Below, in pieces: positions 18,233 to 28,558 of a DNA stretch of 64,000 nt. This DNA comes from Pseudochryseolinea flava (lineage in GTDB: Bacteria; Bacteroidota; Bacteroidia; Cytophagales; Cyclobacteriaceae): positions 124,001 through 188,000 of the forward strand of contig NZ_QMFY01000007.1 in the NCBI RefSeq assembly GCF_003286915.1, in the 5' to 3' direction. Position numbers and translations under genes: made by a program. The notes below the pieces were generated by a model that ran no database searches, had not been told where the DNA came from, and saw only the letters and a list, made by a program, of their open reading frames with translations. How positions within the stretch are numbered: the stretch's first letter is position 1; each line of letters begins with the position of its first letter.

Positions 18233-20854
18233 ATGAAAGCATCGCTGCTCACATTTTTACTTTTGTCCTGTCATTTTTTTGCTTTTGCACAGACAGATTC
18301 AGTCCGTAGTTATACCACACGTCAACTAATAGGTGACGCTCCAAAGATCGATGGTTTTATTAATGATCCTGCCTGGGATCAAGTGCCATGGTCAACGGAA
18401 GATTTTATCCAACGTGAACCCGCAGCGGGAAAAGCTCCATCGGTCCAAACGCGATTTAAAATCTTGTATGATGCGAAGAATTTATACGTGGCGTTTAAGA
18501 ACCTAGATCCTGAACCTGCTAAGATTGTAAAACGGATGTCACGGCGTGATGGCTTTGATGGCGACTTTGTCGAAATCAACATCGATAGCTACTTCGATAA
18601 ACGCACAGCGTTCTCTTTTACTTCTTCTGTCTCTGGCGTGAAAGGTGACGAATACGTTTCAAACGACGGAAATGATTGGGATGCGAGTTGGGATCCCATA
18701 TGGTATATGAAAACGTCAATTAACGAAGAGGGATGGATCGCTGAGCTTCGAATCCCATTAAGTCAACTTCGCTTCGCTGACAAGGAAGAACATACCTGGG
18801 GAATAAACATTACACGTCACTTCTTCAGAAACCAAGAGCGATCTAACTGGCAGTACATTGCACCTGATGCACCAGGTTGGGTTCATTTGTTTGGTGAGCT
18901 TCGCGGAATCAAAGGCATAAAGCCGCAGAAACAATTGGAGGTACAACCGTATATTGTTGCAAAAACTGAAACGTTTCAAAAGGAAGAAGGTAATCCGTAT
19001 GTGACTGGAAAATCATCACGACTTGATGCGGGCCTCGATGCAAAAATTGGTATCACCAGCGATATTACATTAGACCTAACAGTCAATCCAGACTTTGGAC
19101 AAGTCGAGGCTGACCCATCGCAAGTAAATCTATCCGCCTTTAGATTATTTTTTCAAGAGCAACGACCTTTCTTTATTGAAGGAAGTAACACACTAAATTT
19201 TCCGATCACAGATTTTGATAGCAACAACTTATTTTATTCGAGACGCGTGGGACGGCAGCCGCAAAATACACCGGATACCGATCCTGATGGCGATGACCAT
19301 GTAAATGAGTATGTGAAAAAGAATAATCACACTACCATTTTGGGCGCAGCCAAGCTCACCGGAAAAAACAAGCATGGATTTTCGTGGGGAATTTTGGAGT
19401 CGGTTACAGCGAAAGAAACGACTGAGATCGACAGCTTAGGTTCAAAACGGAACGAGACAATCGAACCACTCACCAACTACTTCGTCGCACGCGCGCAGCA
19501 AGACATCAATCAAGGTAATACCATCGTTGGTGGAATGTTTACCGCCACGAATCGCGACATTCAAGATCCACAATTGCTTTGGCTTCATAAGCAGGCTTAT
19601 TCAGGCGGCGCAGATTTTATTCATCATTGGCGAGATCGAAAGTATTATGTGAGCTTGAAAACTTTATTTAGTCACGTGAAAGGAGATCCGCAGGCAATCA
19701 CGGCAACGCAACACGCATCGGAACGTTACTTTCAACGTCCCGACAATAAACACGCAAATGTAGATAGCTCACGCACGTCATTATCAGGAACAGGCGGTAC
19801 TTTTGTTGGCGGAAGAAAAAGTGGAAGTTTCGTCTATGAAATCGGTTACACTTGGATGTCGCCCCAACTTGAATTGAATGACATCGGATTTCTTTCTCAA
19901 ACAAATACAATGGGCCAGTGGATTTGGGTCCAATATCGGAAGCTCACACCATTCTCCATCTTCAGAGCTTTCCGGCAAAATTTTACGCAATACCAAAATT
20001 GGGATTTCGACGGCGAAAGTATGAATCGCGGTTACGAAATTTTCACACGCGCAGAATTTAAAAACTTTTGGATTGCTGGGCTCGGTGGAAATTATGAAAC
20101 CCATGCCGTGTCGAACGCTGACTTACGCGGTGGACCTGCAATTCATTATCCAGGAACGCTGTCTTTTTGGACATGGGTAATGACTGACAACCGGAAGAAA
20201 TTTCAGGTGTTTCTTAACCCACAATACAATGTCGGCTTCGATAACTATAAACGATCCATTACGCTAGATCTGGAATTCAATTTCAGGCCAACTAATGCCT
20301 TGGCAATTTCTATCGCGCCAAGTTTTCAAAAGAACAATAACAAATTGCAATATGTGAGTACGGTATCATCCACCGGTGCAGATAGGCATATCGTTGGCGA
20401 AATCGATCAAACCATTGCACGCGTTTCTTTGCGCATGACGTACATGATTACGCCAAACCTATCTATCCAATATTGGGGGCAACCCTTTGGCACATCCGGT
20501 AAATATTCCAATTTCAAAAAGATTACAGATGCTGATGCGAATGAATACGATCACCGATACAGCTTGATTGGTAATGATAAAATTCAATTGAATGAAGAGA
20601 GCTACGTGGTGGACGATGAAAATGGAAACTTCGAATTTGAGAATCCCAACTTCAACTTTGGGCAATTCAGGTCTAACATGGTGTTGCGATGGGAGTACAT
20701 TCCAGGATCAACGTTGTTCTTAGTCTGGACACAGGAAATGAATGGTGCATTTTATGATACAACAACAGACCGTCACCGTCGTTATAGTTTTGATTTCCAG
20801 GATCGAGCACACAACATATTCTTGCTAAAGTATACCTACCGGTTCATTCTATAA
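18233..20854 (+). CDS. DUF5916 outer-membrane-type protein with CBM9-like N-terminal domain
   Basis: An 873-aa exported protein. A GTG six codons upstream (18215) is possible, but the ATG at 18233 gives a clean signal peptide (MKASLLTFLLL..., cut after AFA, before Q). Residues ~30-205 resemble the carbohydrate-binding family 9-like domain (PKIDGFINDPAWD, then YVAFKNLD). Residues ~220-873 resemble DUF5916, a Bacteroidota family predicted to form an outer-membrane beta-barrel: many alternating aromatic strands, the FGQVEADPSQVNLSAF and FFQEQRPFFIEG segments, and a terminal aromatic strand ending YRFIL. The function is unknown; the sugar-binding-like domain and position suggest surface polysaccharide contact, which is inference. 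Confidence 0.85.
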   Translation: MKASLLTFLLLSCHFFAFAQTDSVRSYTTRQLIGDAPKIDGFINDPAWDQVPWSTEDFIQREPAAGKAPSVQTRFKILYDAKNLYVAFKNLDPEPAKIVKRMSRRDGFDGDFVEINIDSYFDKRTAFSFTSSVSGVKGDEYVSNDGNDWDASWDPIWYMKTSINEEGWIAELRIPLSQLRFADKEEHTWGINITRHFFRNQERSNWQYIAPDAPGWVHLFGELRGIKGIKPQKQLEVQPYIVAKTETFQKEEGNPYVTGKSSRLDAGLDAKIGITSDITLDLTVNPDFGQVEADPSQVNLSAFRLFFQEQRPFFIEGSNTLNFPITDFDSNNLFYSRRVGRQPQNTPDTDPDGDDHVNEYVKKNNHTTILGAAKLTGKNKHGFSWGILESVTAKETTEIDSLGSKRNETIEPLTNYFVARAQQDINQGNTIVGGMFTATNRDIQDPQLLWLHKQAYSGGADFIHHWRDRKYYVSLKTLFSHVKGDPQAITATQHASERYFQRPDNKHANVDSSRTSLSGTGGTFVGGRKSGSFVYEIGYTWMSPQLELNDIGFLSQTNTMGQWIWVQYRKLTPFSIFRAFRQNFTQYQNWDFDGESMNRGYEIFTRAEFKNFWIAGLGGNYETHAVSNADLRGGPAIHYPGTLSFWTWVMTDNRKKFQVFLNPQYNVGFDNYKRSITLDLEFNFRPTNALAISIAPSFQKNNNKLQYVSTVSSTGADRHIVGEIDQTIARVSLRMTYMITPNLSIQYWGQPFGTSGKYSNFKKITDADANEYDHRYSLIGNDKIQLNEESYVVDDENGNFEFENPNFNFGQFRSNMVLRWEYIPGSTLFLVWTQEMNGAFYDTTTDRHRRYSFDFQDRAHNIFLLKYTYRFIL

Positions 20855-21174
20855 TACTTTGACTTGCAAATTAGGCCGAACAAAATACCTGAATTTTACC
20901 CCTTAAATGTTGTTCTTAGGTCGATGCGCAATCGTTTTCTGCTATTTCAAATTTTGCAACGAATAGATCCTTTATTGCAGCGTAATTCAATGAAATTAAG
21001 ATTGAGTAGTGTTATTCATAAAATGCAGTAGTGCAAACGTAGTCGCAACGTAGCAAGATGCAGTCCCTTTTTTTCGTGCGGGGATTTTGGTAAGACAAAT
21101 TTGGTAATGACATCCAGCAGGCCCTAAAGCATGATGGAGTCAAACCTAATAACCAAACTAAACCCAAACGCAAA
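20855..21174. other. Intergenic region, nothing recognised
   Basis: A 320-bp gap, AT-rich, between the DUF5916 and GH16 genes. No convincing small gene, terminator hairpin or perfect -33/-7 promoter pair was seen. It probably contains the promoter of the GH16 gene. Confidence 0.4.
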
Positions 21175-24100
21175 ATGATGCATTTCCAACGACTGTGTCA
21201 GAAAGCCTTGACCATGATCGCAATCACCCTGGTGATTCATGCGCAAGCCCAGACCTTAATCTGGCGTGATGAATTCAACAAAACAAAACTCGACGACGAA
21301 AAATGGACAAGGGAAGTCGGCGGTAGCGGATTCGGTAACGGAGAGCTTCAATACTATACCTCTGGTGAATCGAATGTTTTTATCGGCTCAAAAACCAACG
21401 CGTCCGACACTGGCTACCTCGTGATCGAAGCAAGAAGAGAGAACTATGGTATCGCTCCGGAAAACAGACAGTTCACGTCTGGTCGAATCAACACGTCCGG
21501 AAAATTCAATTTTAAGTATGGAACGATAGAAGCAAGGATGAAGCTTCCTAATCTGCAAAACGGTTTATGGCCCGCGTTCTGGATGCTTGGTGCGAATTAT
21601 CCTTCAGTAGGATGGCCGCGCTCTGGCGAGATCGATATTCTAGAAGCAGGATTCAGAGACGACTGGCAAAACAATGTCGCCAATAGAAAGAACAACACCA
21701 CCGTGCATTGGTTTCAAGATAATTTTCAAGAGATAGATCCCAATGCCCCAGGAAATGGCTGGTGGGGAAACGCTTCCGCCACAAACAGCATCACCATACC
21801 AGGAAACTTTAACGATAGCTTCCATAATTTCAAAATTGTATGGACGCCAACGAACATTATCGGATATGTCGACAATGTGCAATATTATAATTTTGCAATT
21901 CCGGCGAATGATGCCAACATTACTGAATTCAACAATCCGTTTTATTTTATCCTCAACCTTGCTGTTGGAGGATCAAACTTTGTAGGTATAACTGATCCGG
22001 CTCAGATAACGGCACCGCTACCCGCACAATTCCAAATCGACTACATCCGCGTTTATTCAAATACTAACACGGAGTTTTTTACAACACAAAATCTTCCTCG
22101 TCAAACAGGAACGTTTGGTGTGTTTACAGAAACGAAACCTGTCAACGGCTCTCTCGGGACTGCACCAAATATAGAAGTATGGAACAACCTCGCTGCAGCA
22201 TCGACTACCGCTTTTGAAGGATCCAATGTTTTGTCGTTTACAGCAAACCCTGGAAACTGGTTCGGCATGGCCATTCCAACGGGTGCAACGAACATTAAAA
22301 ACATGCAAAACTTTGTCGATGGCACACTTCGCTTTCACATGAAAACCACTTCTGCGTGGCCATTCTCTATTGGCGTCATTAGCACGATCAATGGCAACGC
22401 ACAGGGCGGAACACAACAAAAGACTGTTCGTCTCGATCCTGCTGCAGGAAATCAATACGGACTTGTGCGCGATGGCGCTTGGCATGAAGTCGTTATTCCT
22501 TTGACCGCATTTGGAAACGTTGAGTTCCGTTCCATCAGCAACATGTTTTACATTGTTGGCGACAGTCCATCTTCACCAGTAACGTTTGCTATCGATAATG
22601 TTTATTGGCAAGATGGAACGAAGATCACACCACAGAACGGTGACTATGTTCTGTATAGCGATACCAAAACGGGTGTTGATAAATTCGATCAAGGTGTTGA
22701 TGGTAACTTTTTTGTGTGGGAAGCAACCCTCACGCCACAAGCAACAACTCCTGCCGAAGGCAGCAACGCGCTTTCATTCGTGAATGCAAACAAAGGATGG
22801 TTTGGCGCCGCGTTCACAGCAAGCGCTATGCATAATTTAACGGCGTATAAAAACCCGAACGGAAAGCTTGTCTTCTCAATGAAAACATCTGACACGACAA
22901 CACCTTTTTATATTGGTATGAAGAGTGGAACACGCGATGGAGAAGGGCAGAAGTGGATTTCCTTTGCACCAGGAACAACACCGTACGGCTTTCAACGGAA
23001 CGGCACATGGCAAGTCGTGCAAATTCCTATGAGTGACTTTTCTGACGCGGTAAACTTGATGGAGGTAAATCAATTGTTCCAAATCCTTGGAACAGGAAAC
23101 ATCACAAACATTGCGATTGACAACATATACTTTACTGGAGGAAGCATCGCTGAACCTGATGGCAATGCTGCACCTGTGGTAAATGCAGGTGTTGACAAAA
23201 ACGTTTCACTCCCAGCCAATAGCGTCATACTTAACGGTACGGCTACTGACTCCGATGGTACGATCGCGAGTTACACATGGACGCGACTGAGTGGTCCTAA
23301 CTCGCCAACGCTCACAGGGGCAAATACTGCAAACCTCACCGCGAGTGGACTTGTTGCAGGAACTTATGTGTTCCGCCTGACAGCAACGGATAACCAAGGT
23401 GCTTCATCATTCGACGATGCGACGGTAACCGTAACATCAAATACGCCGCCGACAGCGAATGCAGGAACGGACAGAGCACTTACATTACCAACAAACAGTG
23501 TCGTCATTAATGGAACCGGCACTGATACAAATGGAACAATTACAGGCTATGCATGGACAATTATTAGTGGTCCAATCACACCTGCGCTTACCAATGCGAA
23601 TACAGCGAATGTCACAGCAAGCAACCTAATTCAAGGTACTTATGTATTGCGACTTACAGTTACAGATAACGGCGGTCTTACAGGCACCGACGATGTGAAT
23701 GTAGTTGTGAGCGGAAATTCTGGACACACAATCCCGGGCATTGTCCAGGCAGAAAGTTATTCAGCAATGAGTGGCGTTCAAACAGAAGCAACGGGCGATA
23801 CCGGTGGCGGTACGAACGTGGGCTGGATTGAAACGGGGGACTACATGGACTATGCGGTTAACGTTGCCTCAGCGGGTAGCTATACCGTTAGATTCCGCGT
23901 TGCTGCACCGGCTACCGGAGGACAAATTCAATTGCGTTCTGGAACGACGGTGCTTGCCAGTTCAACCATAACCACCGCGACCGGCGGTTGGCAGACGTGG
24001 GCTACGTTGTCCACAACTGCCACCCTTGCGGCAGGAACCCAAACATTGCGCGTTTATGCAGCTGTTGGTGGATTCAATTTAAACTGGATTGAATTCGCGA

Positions 24101-24765
24101 CTTCGACACCTGTGACAAACCTCGCATTAAACAAGTCCGTTGAAGTTTCTTCAACAGAAAATGCCGGGACACCTGGATCGGCCGCAGTCGATGGAAATGC
24201 TGCAACACGTTGGAGCAGTACATTCAGCGATCCGCAATGGATCTACGTGGATTTAGGCGCAACATATAATATCTCACGTGTGAAAATTACGTGGGAAACA
24301 GCATCGTCAAAAGACTATCAAGTTCAACTTTCTGCAAACACATCGTCATGGCCGACAGTACTGAAGACTGTTGCTGGGAATACAACACTTGTAAACGACC
24401 ACACCGGTCTTTCAGGAAGCGGGCGTTACCTGCGCATCTATTCAACAGCGCGAAATACAGCATATGGCGTTTCCATTTTTGAACTTGAAGTTTATGGCGC
24501 ATCGGGCGCACGTATCGCCACAGCAGAATACGATTCAGAAGAAGATAACATCACACTGTATCCTAATCCTGCGCGCAACATTGTTCACGTTGAAGGCGCA
24601 ACCAACGGAACCCCTGTACGCGCATTCAACACTGCGGGTAGCAGAACCTTTTCATACATTGTTACTGAAGGTACTATCGATATCAGCAACCTTCCTTCAG
24701 GTGCTTACATTCTTGATTTCAACAATGGCATCAAAACCATTCGCAAGAAATTGATTAAGCAATAA
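21175..24765 (+). CDS. GH16 beta-1,3-glucanase (laminarinase-like) with CBM6 and F5/8C modules, T9SS cargo
   Basis: A 1196-aa secreted endo-glucanase. ATG codons at 21175 and 21178 are both possible. The signal peptide ends near residue 26 (HAQAQ). The GH16 domain (~27-298) has the catalytic signature GEIDILE with nucleophile E152, D154 and acid/base E157, and the Met-containing WPAFWMLG strand; this ExDxxE form fits laminarinase-type enzymes. Two ~150-residue galactose-binding-like (ExoP-type) domains follow (~320-480, ~488-660), then two PKD/REJ-like domains (~666-847), CBM6 (~854-978), an F5/8 type C (CBM32-like) domain (~981-1112) and a T9SS sorting domain (~1127-1196; YPNPA start). The CBM6 plus F5/8C pair is nearly duplicated in the next gene. 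Confidence 0.95.
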   Translation: MMHFQRLCQKALTMIAITLVIHAQAQTLIWRDEFNKTKLDDEKWTREVGGSGFGNGELQYYTSGESNVFIGSKTNASDTGYLVIEARRENYGIAPENRQFTSGRINTSGKFNFKYGTIEARMKLPNLQNGLWPAFWMLGANYPSVGWPRSGEIDILEAGFRDDWQNNVANRKNNTTVHWFQDNFQEIDPNAPGNGWWGNASATNSITIPGNFNDSFHNFKIVWTPTNIIGYVDNVQYYNFAIPANDANITEFNNPFYFILNLAVGGSNFVGITDPAQITAPLPAQFQIDYIRVYSNTNTEFFTTQNLPRQTGTFGVFTETKPVNGSLGTAPNIEVWNNLAAASTTAFEGSNVLSFTANPGNWFGMAIPTGATNIKNMQNFVDGTLRFHMKTTSAWPFSIGVISTINGNAQGGTQQKTVRLDPAAGNQYGLVRDGAWHEVVIPLTAFGNVEFRSISNMFYIVGDSPSSPVTFAIDNVYWQDGTKITPQNGDYVLYSDTKTGVDKFDQGVDGNFFVWEATLTPQATTPAEGSNALSFVNANKGWFGAAFTASAMHNLTAYKNPNGKLVFSMKTSDTTTPFYIGMKSGTRDGEGQKWISFAPGTTPYGFQRNGTWQVVQIPMSDFSDAVNLMEVNQLFQILGTGNITNIAIDNIYFTGGSIAEPDGNAAPVVNAGVDKNVSLPANSVILNGTATDSDGTIASYTWTRLSGPNSPTLTGANTANLTASGLVAGTYVFRLTATDNQGASSFDDATVTVTSNTPPTANAGTDRALTLPTNSVVINGTGTDTNGTITGYAWTIISGPITPALTNANTANVTASNLIQGTYVLRLTVTDNGGLTGTDDVNVVVSGNSGHTIPGIVQAESYSAMSGVQTEATGDTGGGTNVGWIETGDYMDYAVNVASAGSYTVRFRVAAPATGGQIQLRSGTTVLASSTITTATGGWQTWATLSTTATLAAGTQTLRVYAAVGGFNLNWIEFATSTPVTNLALNKSVEVSSTENAGTPGSAAVDGNAATRWSSTFSDPQWIYVDLGATYNISRVKITWETASSKDYQVQLSANTSSWPTVLKTVAGNTTLVNDHTGLSGSGRYLRIYSTARNTAYGVSIFELEVYGASGARIATAEYDSEEDNITLYPNPARNIVHVEGATNGTPVRAFNTAGSRTFSYIVTEGTIDISNLPSGAYILDFNNGIKTIRKKLIKQ

Positions 24766-24794
24766 GTTTTTAAAACCAATCCAATACCCAAGGC

Positions 24795-24836
24795 CAGCCA
24801 AGGAATCAGAGGTTCTTCTCTGATTCCTCCAGGCTG
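24795..24836 (+). terminator. Strong hairpin after GH16 gene (no U tract)
   Basis: A perfect 11-bp stem, AGGAATCAGAG (24801-24811) with CTCTGATTCCT (24818-24828) and a 6-nt loop, is extended by a further pairing CAGCC/GGCTG (24795-24799 with 24832-24836). No T run follows, so it may be a factor-dependent terminator or an mRNA 3'-end stabiliser. Confidence 0.55.
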
Positions 24837-24994
24837 CGCATTGGAAACTTACGCTCATACGACATAAACGTAGAGCATCCTTACCTCGCTAAAATTAACG
24901 CTTGCCCCAACGACAGGGCTCAACGGCTGGTGGAACGCGTACGTCCAAGCTTTTATGATTGACTTCATGACTCTTACAATCAAACCAAACAAAT

Positions 24995-27900
24995 ATGAAA
25001 AGATCAATTCTTTATCTCCTGATCCCACTGCTATTGGGATCTGCTAGTTCCCTCGCGCAATCTGTCGTGCCCGTCGGCGCAGGCAGTTATGCATCATATC
25101 CGCCAACGCACGAAATGGATGGTGTGTTTACGAACATCGCTCAAAATGCGGAGATCGATGTGATGCCTGGCGATACACGAGCGATCCCGACTAACGATTG
25201 GTGGACGAATTTAATCTATGACGAAGGTGATCAAATAGGAGGACAACTATGGGCGATGCCACTTGTTGTAGATCCAACTCCCGATGGGCTGAACATCTTC
25301 AATCCCTTCAAATGGAATCCGGAAGGAACAAATCTCGGTGTAGATTATCCAGTTGTACTAAAAGGTTCGGGATTTGCCGCCACTAAATCTGTTGTAACGA
25401 ACTGGTCCGATTGGTCCGTAGATGCGAGACTATTTCAAGACATCAACAACAAGTACATCAACTTTACATTGGCGCATGGTATCCCGTTTCTGTACACAAA
25501 TGCGATTGGGTTCACGCCACAGATCGAATGCTATCACGGTGCCGCTTATTTAAACTCGTCGGGTACGCCCGTTGCATTTCCTTTCACGGGTGAATATTTT
25601 GTCATTCGCTATTGGGACACGTTCTATGGCGTGCATTTACCACCGGGCAGCACAGTCACACAAGGTGGCCCAACCGGAAACTTACTAACCGTTAATTTCG
25701 CTTCGGGTCAGAATTACCTCGTCTTCTCTGCATTACCCAACGCAGCCGCAGCAGCAACGGTACATCAATATGCATACGTTAAGCCAACAAACACAACAGT
25801 AAGCTACAACTACAACACCGCTGCAGGATCAATGACAACAACGTGGTCGTTAACAACAACAAACTTGCGCGGCGCAGCACAAACGAATGTCATCCAAGGA
25901 TTCCTTCCGCATCAATACAGAACCGCCACATCATCGAATGTTGCCTACAATGGAATTACATTTAGTCAGTCACGTGGTCTTTTGCGAATGGCTACAGGAA
26001 ATAACTTCTCATTCACGTATAAATTCAACGGGATACTGCCACATTACAAAGCACCACAGACAATCGCCGGTGAGACGACGCCTTATAATGCGACGCGCAT
26101 GGCGACGTTGATTTCAAACTACACAACGGAAATTCAAAAGACCACGCCCTATGGCGCTGCAGACACTTACTGGGGCGGAAAAGATTTGGTACGGCTCGCG
26201 AAATACATGTTGATGGCCAAAGAGACTAATCATCCGCAGTACACAACGCTACTTACTATCTTAAAAAATTCATTAACAAATTGGTTCACATACACGCCAG
26301 GAGAAACGGAACGCTATTTTGCGTGGTACCCTAAATGGAAAGCGCTCATCGGCTTCAACGAAAGTTATTACTCTGGCGTATTCACCGATAATCATTTTCA
26401 CTATGGATACTTCATCCAAGCCGCAGCATTGGTCGGCATGGCAGATCCAGCGTTCGTCAACCAATATTCTGCGATCTTAACAATGATTGCAAAACAATAT
26501 GCTAACTGGGACAGGGCCGATGGAAATTTTCCATTCATGAGAACATTTGATCCGTGGATGGGGCACTCATACGCCGGCGGTGTATCCTCGCCAACGGGAA
26601 ACAATCAAGAGTCAACCTCAGAGGCGATGCAATCGTGGCACGCGCTGTTTTTCTTGGGAGCACAGCTGGGGAATAATGGCATGCGAGATGCAGGGGCATT
26701 CGGCTACATGTATGAATCCAAAGCGACACTTGAATATTGGTTCAATGTGAACAATGATGTTTGGCCAGCATCTTACAACAGTGCACGCGATGTCGTCGGT
26801 ATTCTGTGGCCTGGAGGTTATGTGTATGGAACATATTTTGGAATCGATCCGCAGTGGATTCACGGTATTCAAATGCTGCCCACGAGTCCAGGCTTTCATT
26901 ATTTCAATCAGGGATTTACCAAATCACAGGCCAACGCATACTACGATCGCCTCATGGCTGAACTACTTTCTTTCAACACTGCACAGGGAAATACCGCGAG
27001 AACAGATGGTGGCGTTGTGACAGAAGCGGAGATCGGACATGATTGGGCAAACGTGCTCCTCGGTTATCGCATGATGTTTGATCCACAATACGTGACAGGA
27101 AAGTTGAATCAATATTGGAATTCGACAGATCAGGAAGAGCGAGATGTTGTTTTATATCCTTATGAAGGTGGTACGACGTACTACTATGCACATGCGCTGC
27201 AAAATTTAGGGGAGTATCAAACAACATATCATATGTCGATACCAACAAGTGCTGCTTACTTTAATGCTGCAACAGGACAAACAAATTATGTCGTGTATAA
27301 CCCATCATCGTCGGCACAAACATGTATTGTCTATAACAACGGAGCGCAAGTCACTTCTTTCCAAGTGCCGGCGAACACATTGTATAGTTCGTTAGGAGGC
27401 ACACCGCCTAATCCTTATACAGCCATTCCAGCAACATTGCAAGCGGAAAGTTATGCCGCGATGAATGGCGTTCAAACGGAAGCTACTACTGACGCTGGTG
27501 GTGGGCAAAATGTTGGATGGATCGATGCGGGTGATTGGATGGACTTCAACGTGAACGCAACATCCGCGGGTAGCTATACCGTTGGTTTTCGCGTAGCTGC
27601 ACCAGCAACAGGTGGACAAGTTCAATTGCGTGCAGGCGCGACCGTATTGGCAACAGCAAATATTCCAGCAACAGGTGGTTGGCAAACATGGACAACCGTA
27701 AATACCGCCGTGAATTTGCCCGCTGGCAATCAAACGTTGCGAGTGCATGTGGTTACAGGAGGCTGGAATTTAAATTGGCTACACTTCGGAACGTCCGCAC
27801 CAGTAGTAAACCTGGCGCTTAATAAACCAACAACTGTGTTGTCGACGGAAAATGCTGGTATGCCCGGATCGGCTGCCGTTGACGGTGACCCCGCCACGCG

Positions 27901-28453
27901 TTGGAGTAGTGCGTTCAGTGATCCGCAGTGGATATACGTAGACCTTGGTGCTACATACAGCATCAGTCGGGTAAAGATTACATGGGAAACAGCATCATCA
28001 AAAGATTACCAGGTGCAACTTTCAACCAGTACATCGTCTTGGCCAACGGTGTTAAAAAATGTGACCGGAAACACTACACTCGTAAATGATCACACTGGAT
28101 TATCGGGGGCTGGCCGATACTTAAGAATTTACTCGACTGCGCGTAATACAGTGTATGGTATCTCGATTTTTGAACTTGAAGTTTACGGCAACACAGGTGC
28201 ACGATTAGCAACACAGGAGGATAATGCTGGAGAGCAACTGGCCATGTATCCTTTGCCCGTGAAAGACAAACTCTTCGTTATCGGCGCTGATAAAGGCACA
28301 GAATTTATTATTCGGAACACAGCAGGCACACTCGCGATGAAAGGAAAAATTACCGACGATTACATCGAAGCTGGGTTACTCACACGCGGCATTTACATCA
28401 TTGATGTAACCGTAAACAATAGATTGATTCGTAGGAAAATCATAAAAGAATAA
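24995..28453 (+). CDS. GH81 endo-beta-1,3-glucanase with CBM6 and F5/8C modules, T9SS cargo
   Basis: A 1152-aa secreted enzyme that cleaves beta-1,3-glucan internally. The signal peptide is residues 1-21 (before Q22). The GH81 domain spans ~23-800: the family's NDWWTNLI segment near the N-terminus, the DNHFHYGYF motif with general acid D465, and NQESTSEA with E539 and E543, matching the catalytic Asp and paired Glu of GH81 enzymes in order and approximate spacing. CBM6 (~808-934), an F5/8 type C domain (~936-1067) and a T9SS-like sorting domain (~1082-1152; YPLPV start, RKIIKE end) follow. It pairs with the GH16 enzyme upstream for laminarin, curdlan or fungal glucan breakdown. A strong terminator follows. 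Confidence 0.95.
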   Translation: MKRSILYLLIPLLLGSASSLAQSVVPVGAGSYASYPPTHEMDGVFTNIAQNAEIDVMPGDTRAIPTNDWWTNLIYDEGDQIGGQLWAMPLVVDPTPDGLNIFNPFKWNPEGTNLGVDYPVVLKGSGFAATKSVVTNWSDWSVDARLFQDINNKYINFTLAHGIPFLYTNAIGFTPQIECYHGAAYLNSSGTPVAFPFTGEYFVIRYWDTFYGVHLPPGSTVTQGGPTGNLLTVNFASGQNYLVFSALPNAAAAATVHQYAYVKPTNTTVSYNYNTAAGSMTTTWSLTTTNLRGAAQTNVIQGFLPHQYRTATSSNVAYNGITFSQSRGLLRMATGNNFSFTYKFNGILPHYKAPQTIAGETTPYNATRMATLISNYTTEIQKTTPYGAADTYWGGKDLVRLAKYMLMAKETNHPQYTTLLTILKNSLTNWFTYTPGETERYFAWYPKWKALIGFNESYYSGVFTDNHFHYGYFIQAAALVGMADPAFVNQYSAILTMIAKQYANWDRADGNFPFMRTFDPWMGHSYAGGVSSPTGNNQESTSEAMQSWHALFFLGAQLGNNGMRDAGAFGYMYESKATLEYWFNVNNDVWPASYNSARDVVGILWPGGYVYGTYFGIDPQWIHGIQMLPTSPGFHYFNQGFTKSQANAYYDRLMAELLSFNTAQGNTARTDGGVVTEAEIGHDWANVLLGYRMMFDPQYVTGKLNQYWNSTDQEERDVVLYPYEGGTTYYYAHALQNLGEYQTTYHMSIPTSAAYFNAATGQTNYVVYNPSSSAQTCIVYNNGAQVTSFQVPANTLYSSLGGTPPNPYTAIPATLQAESYAAMNGVQTEATTDAGGGQNVGWIDAGDWMDFNVNATSAGSYTVGFRVAAPATGGQVQLRAGATVLATANIPATGGWQTWTTVNTAVNLPAGNQTLRVHVVTGGWNLNWLHFGTSAPVVNLALNKPTTVLSTENAGMPGSAAVDGDPATRWSSAFSDPQWIYVDLGATYSISRVKITWETASSKDYQVQLSTSTSSWPTVLKNVTGNTTLVNDHTGLSGAGRYLRIYSTARNTVYGISIFELEVYGNTGARLATQEDNAGEQLAMYPLPVKDKLFVIGADKGTEFIIRNTAGTLAMKGKITDDYIEAGLLTRGIYIIDVTVNNRLIRRKIIKE

Positions 28454-28471
28454 CGATCCGGAACTAACATT

Positions 28472-28505
28472 GGAGGGGATGCACAAACATCCCCTTCATT
28501 TTTTT
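28472..28505 (+). terminator. Intrinsic terminator after GH81 gene
   Basis: A 10-bp stem, GGAGGGGATG (28472-28481) with CATCCCCTTC (28488-28497, one G-U pair), has a CACAAA loop and is followed by an A and seven Ts. It separates the glucanase from the downstream regulator. Confidence 0.92.
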
Positions 28506-28558
28506 ACTACTTTACAAAATAGTATCTTGGAGGTTCGTCTCGCGAGAGAAACCCAACC

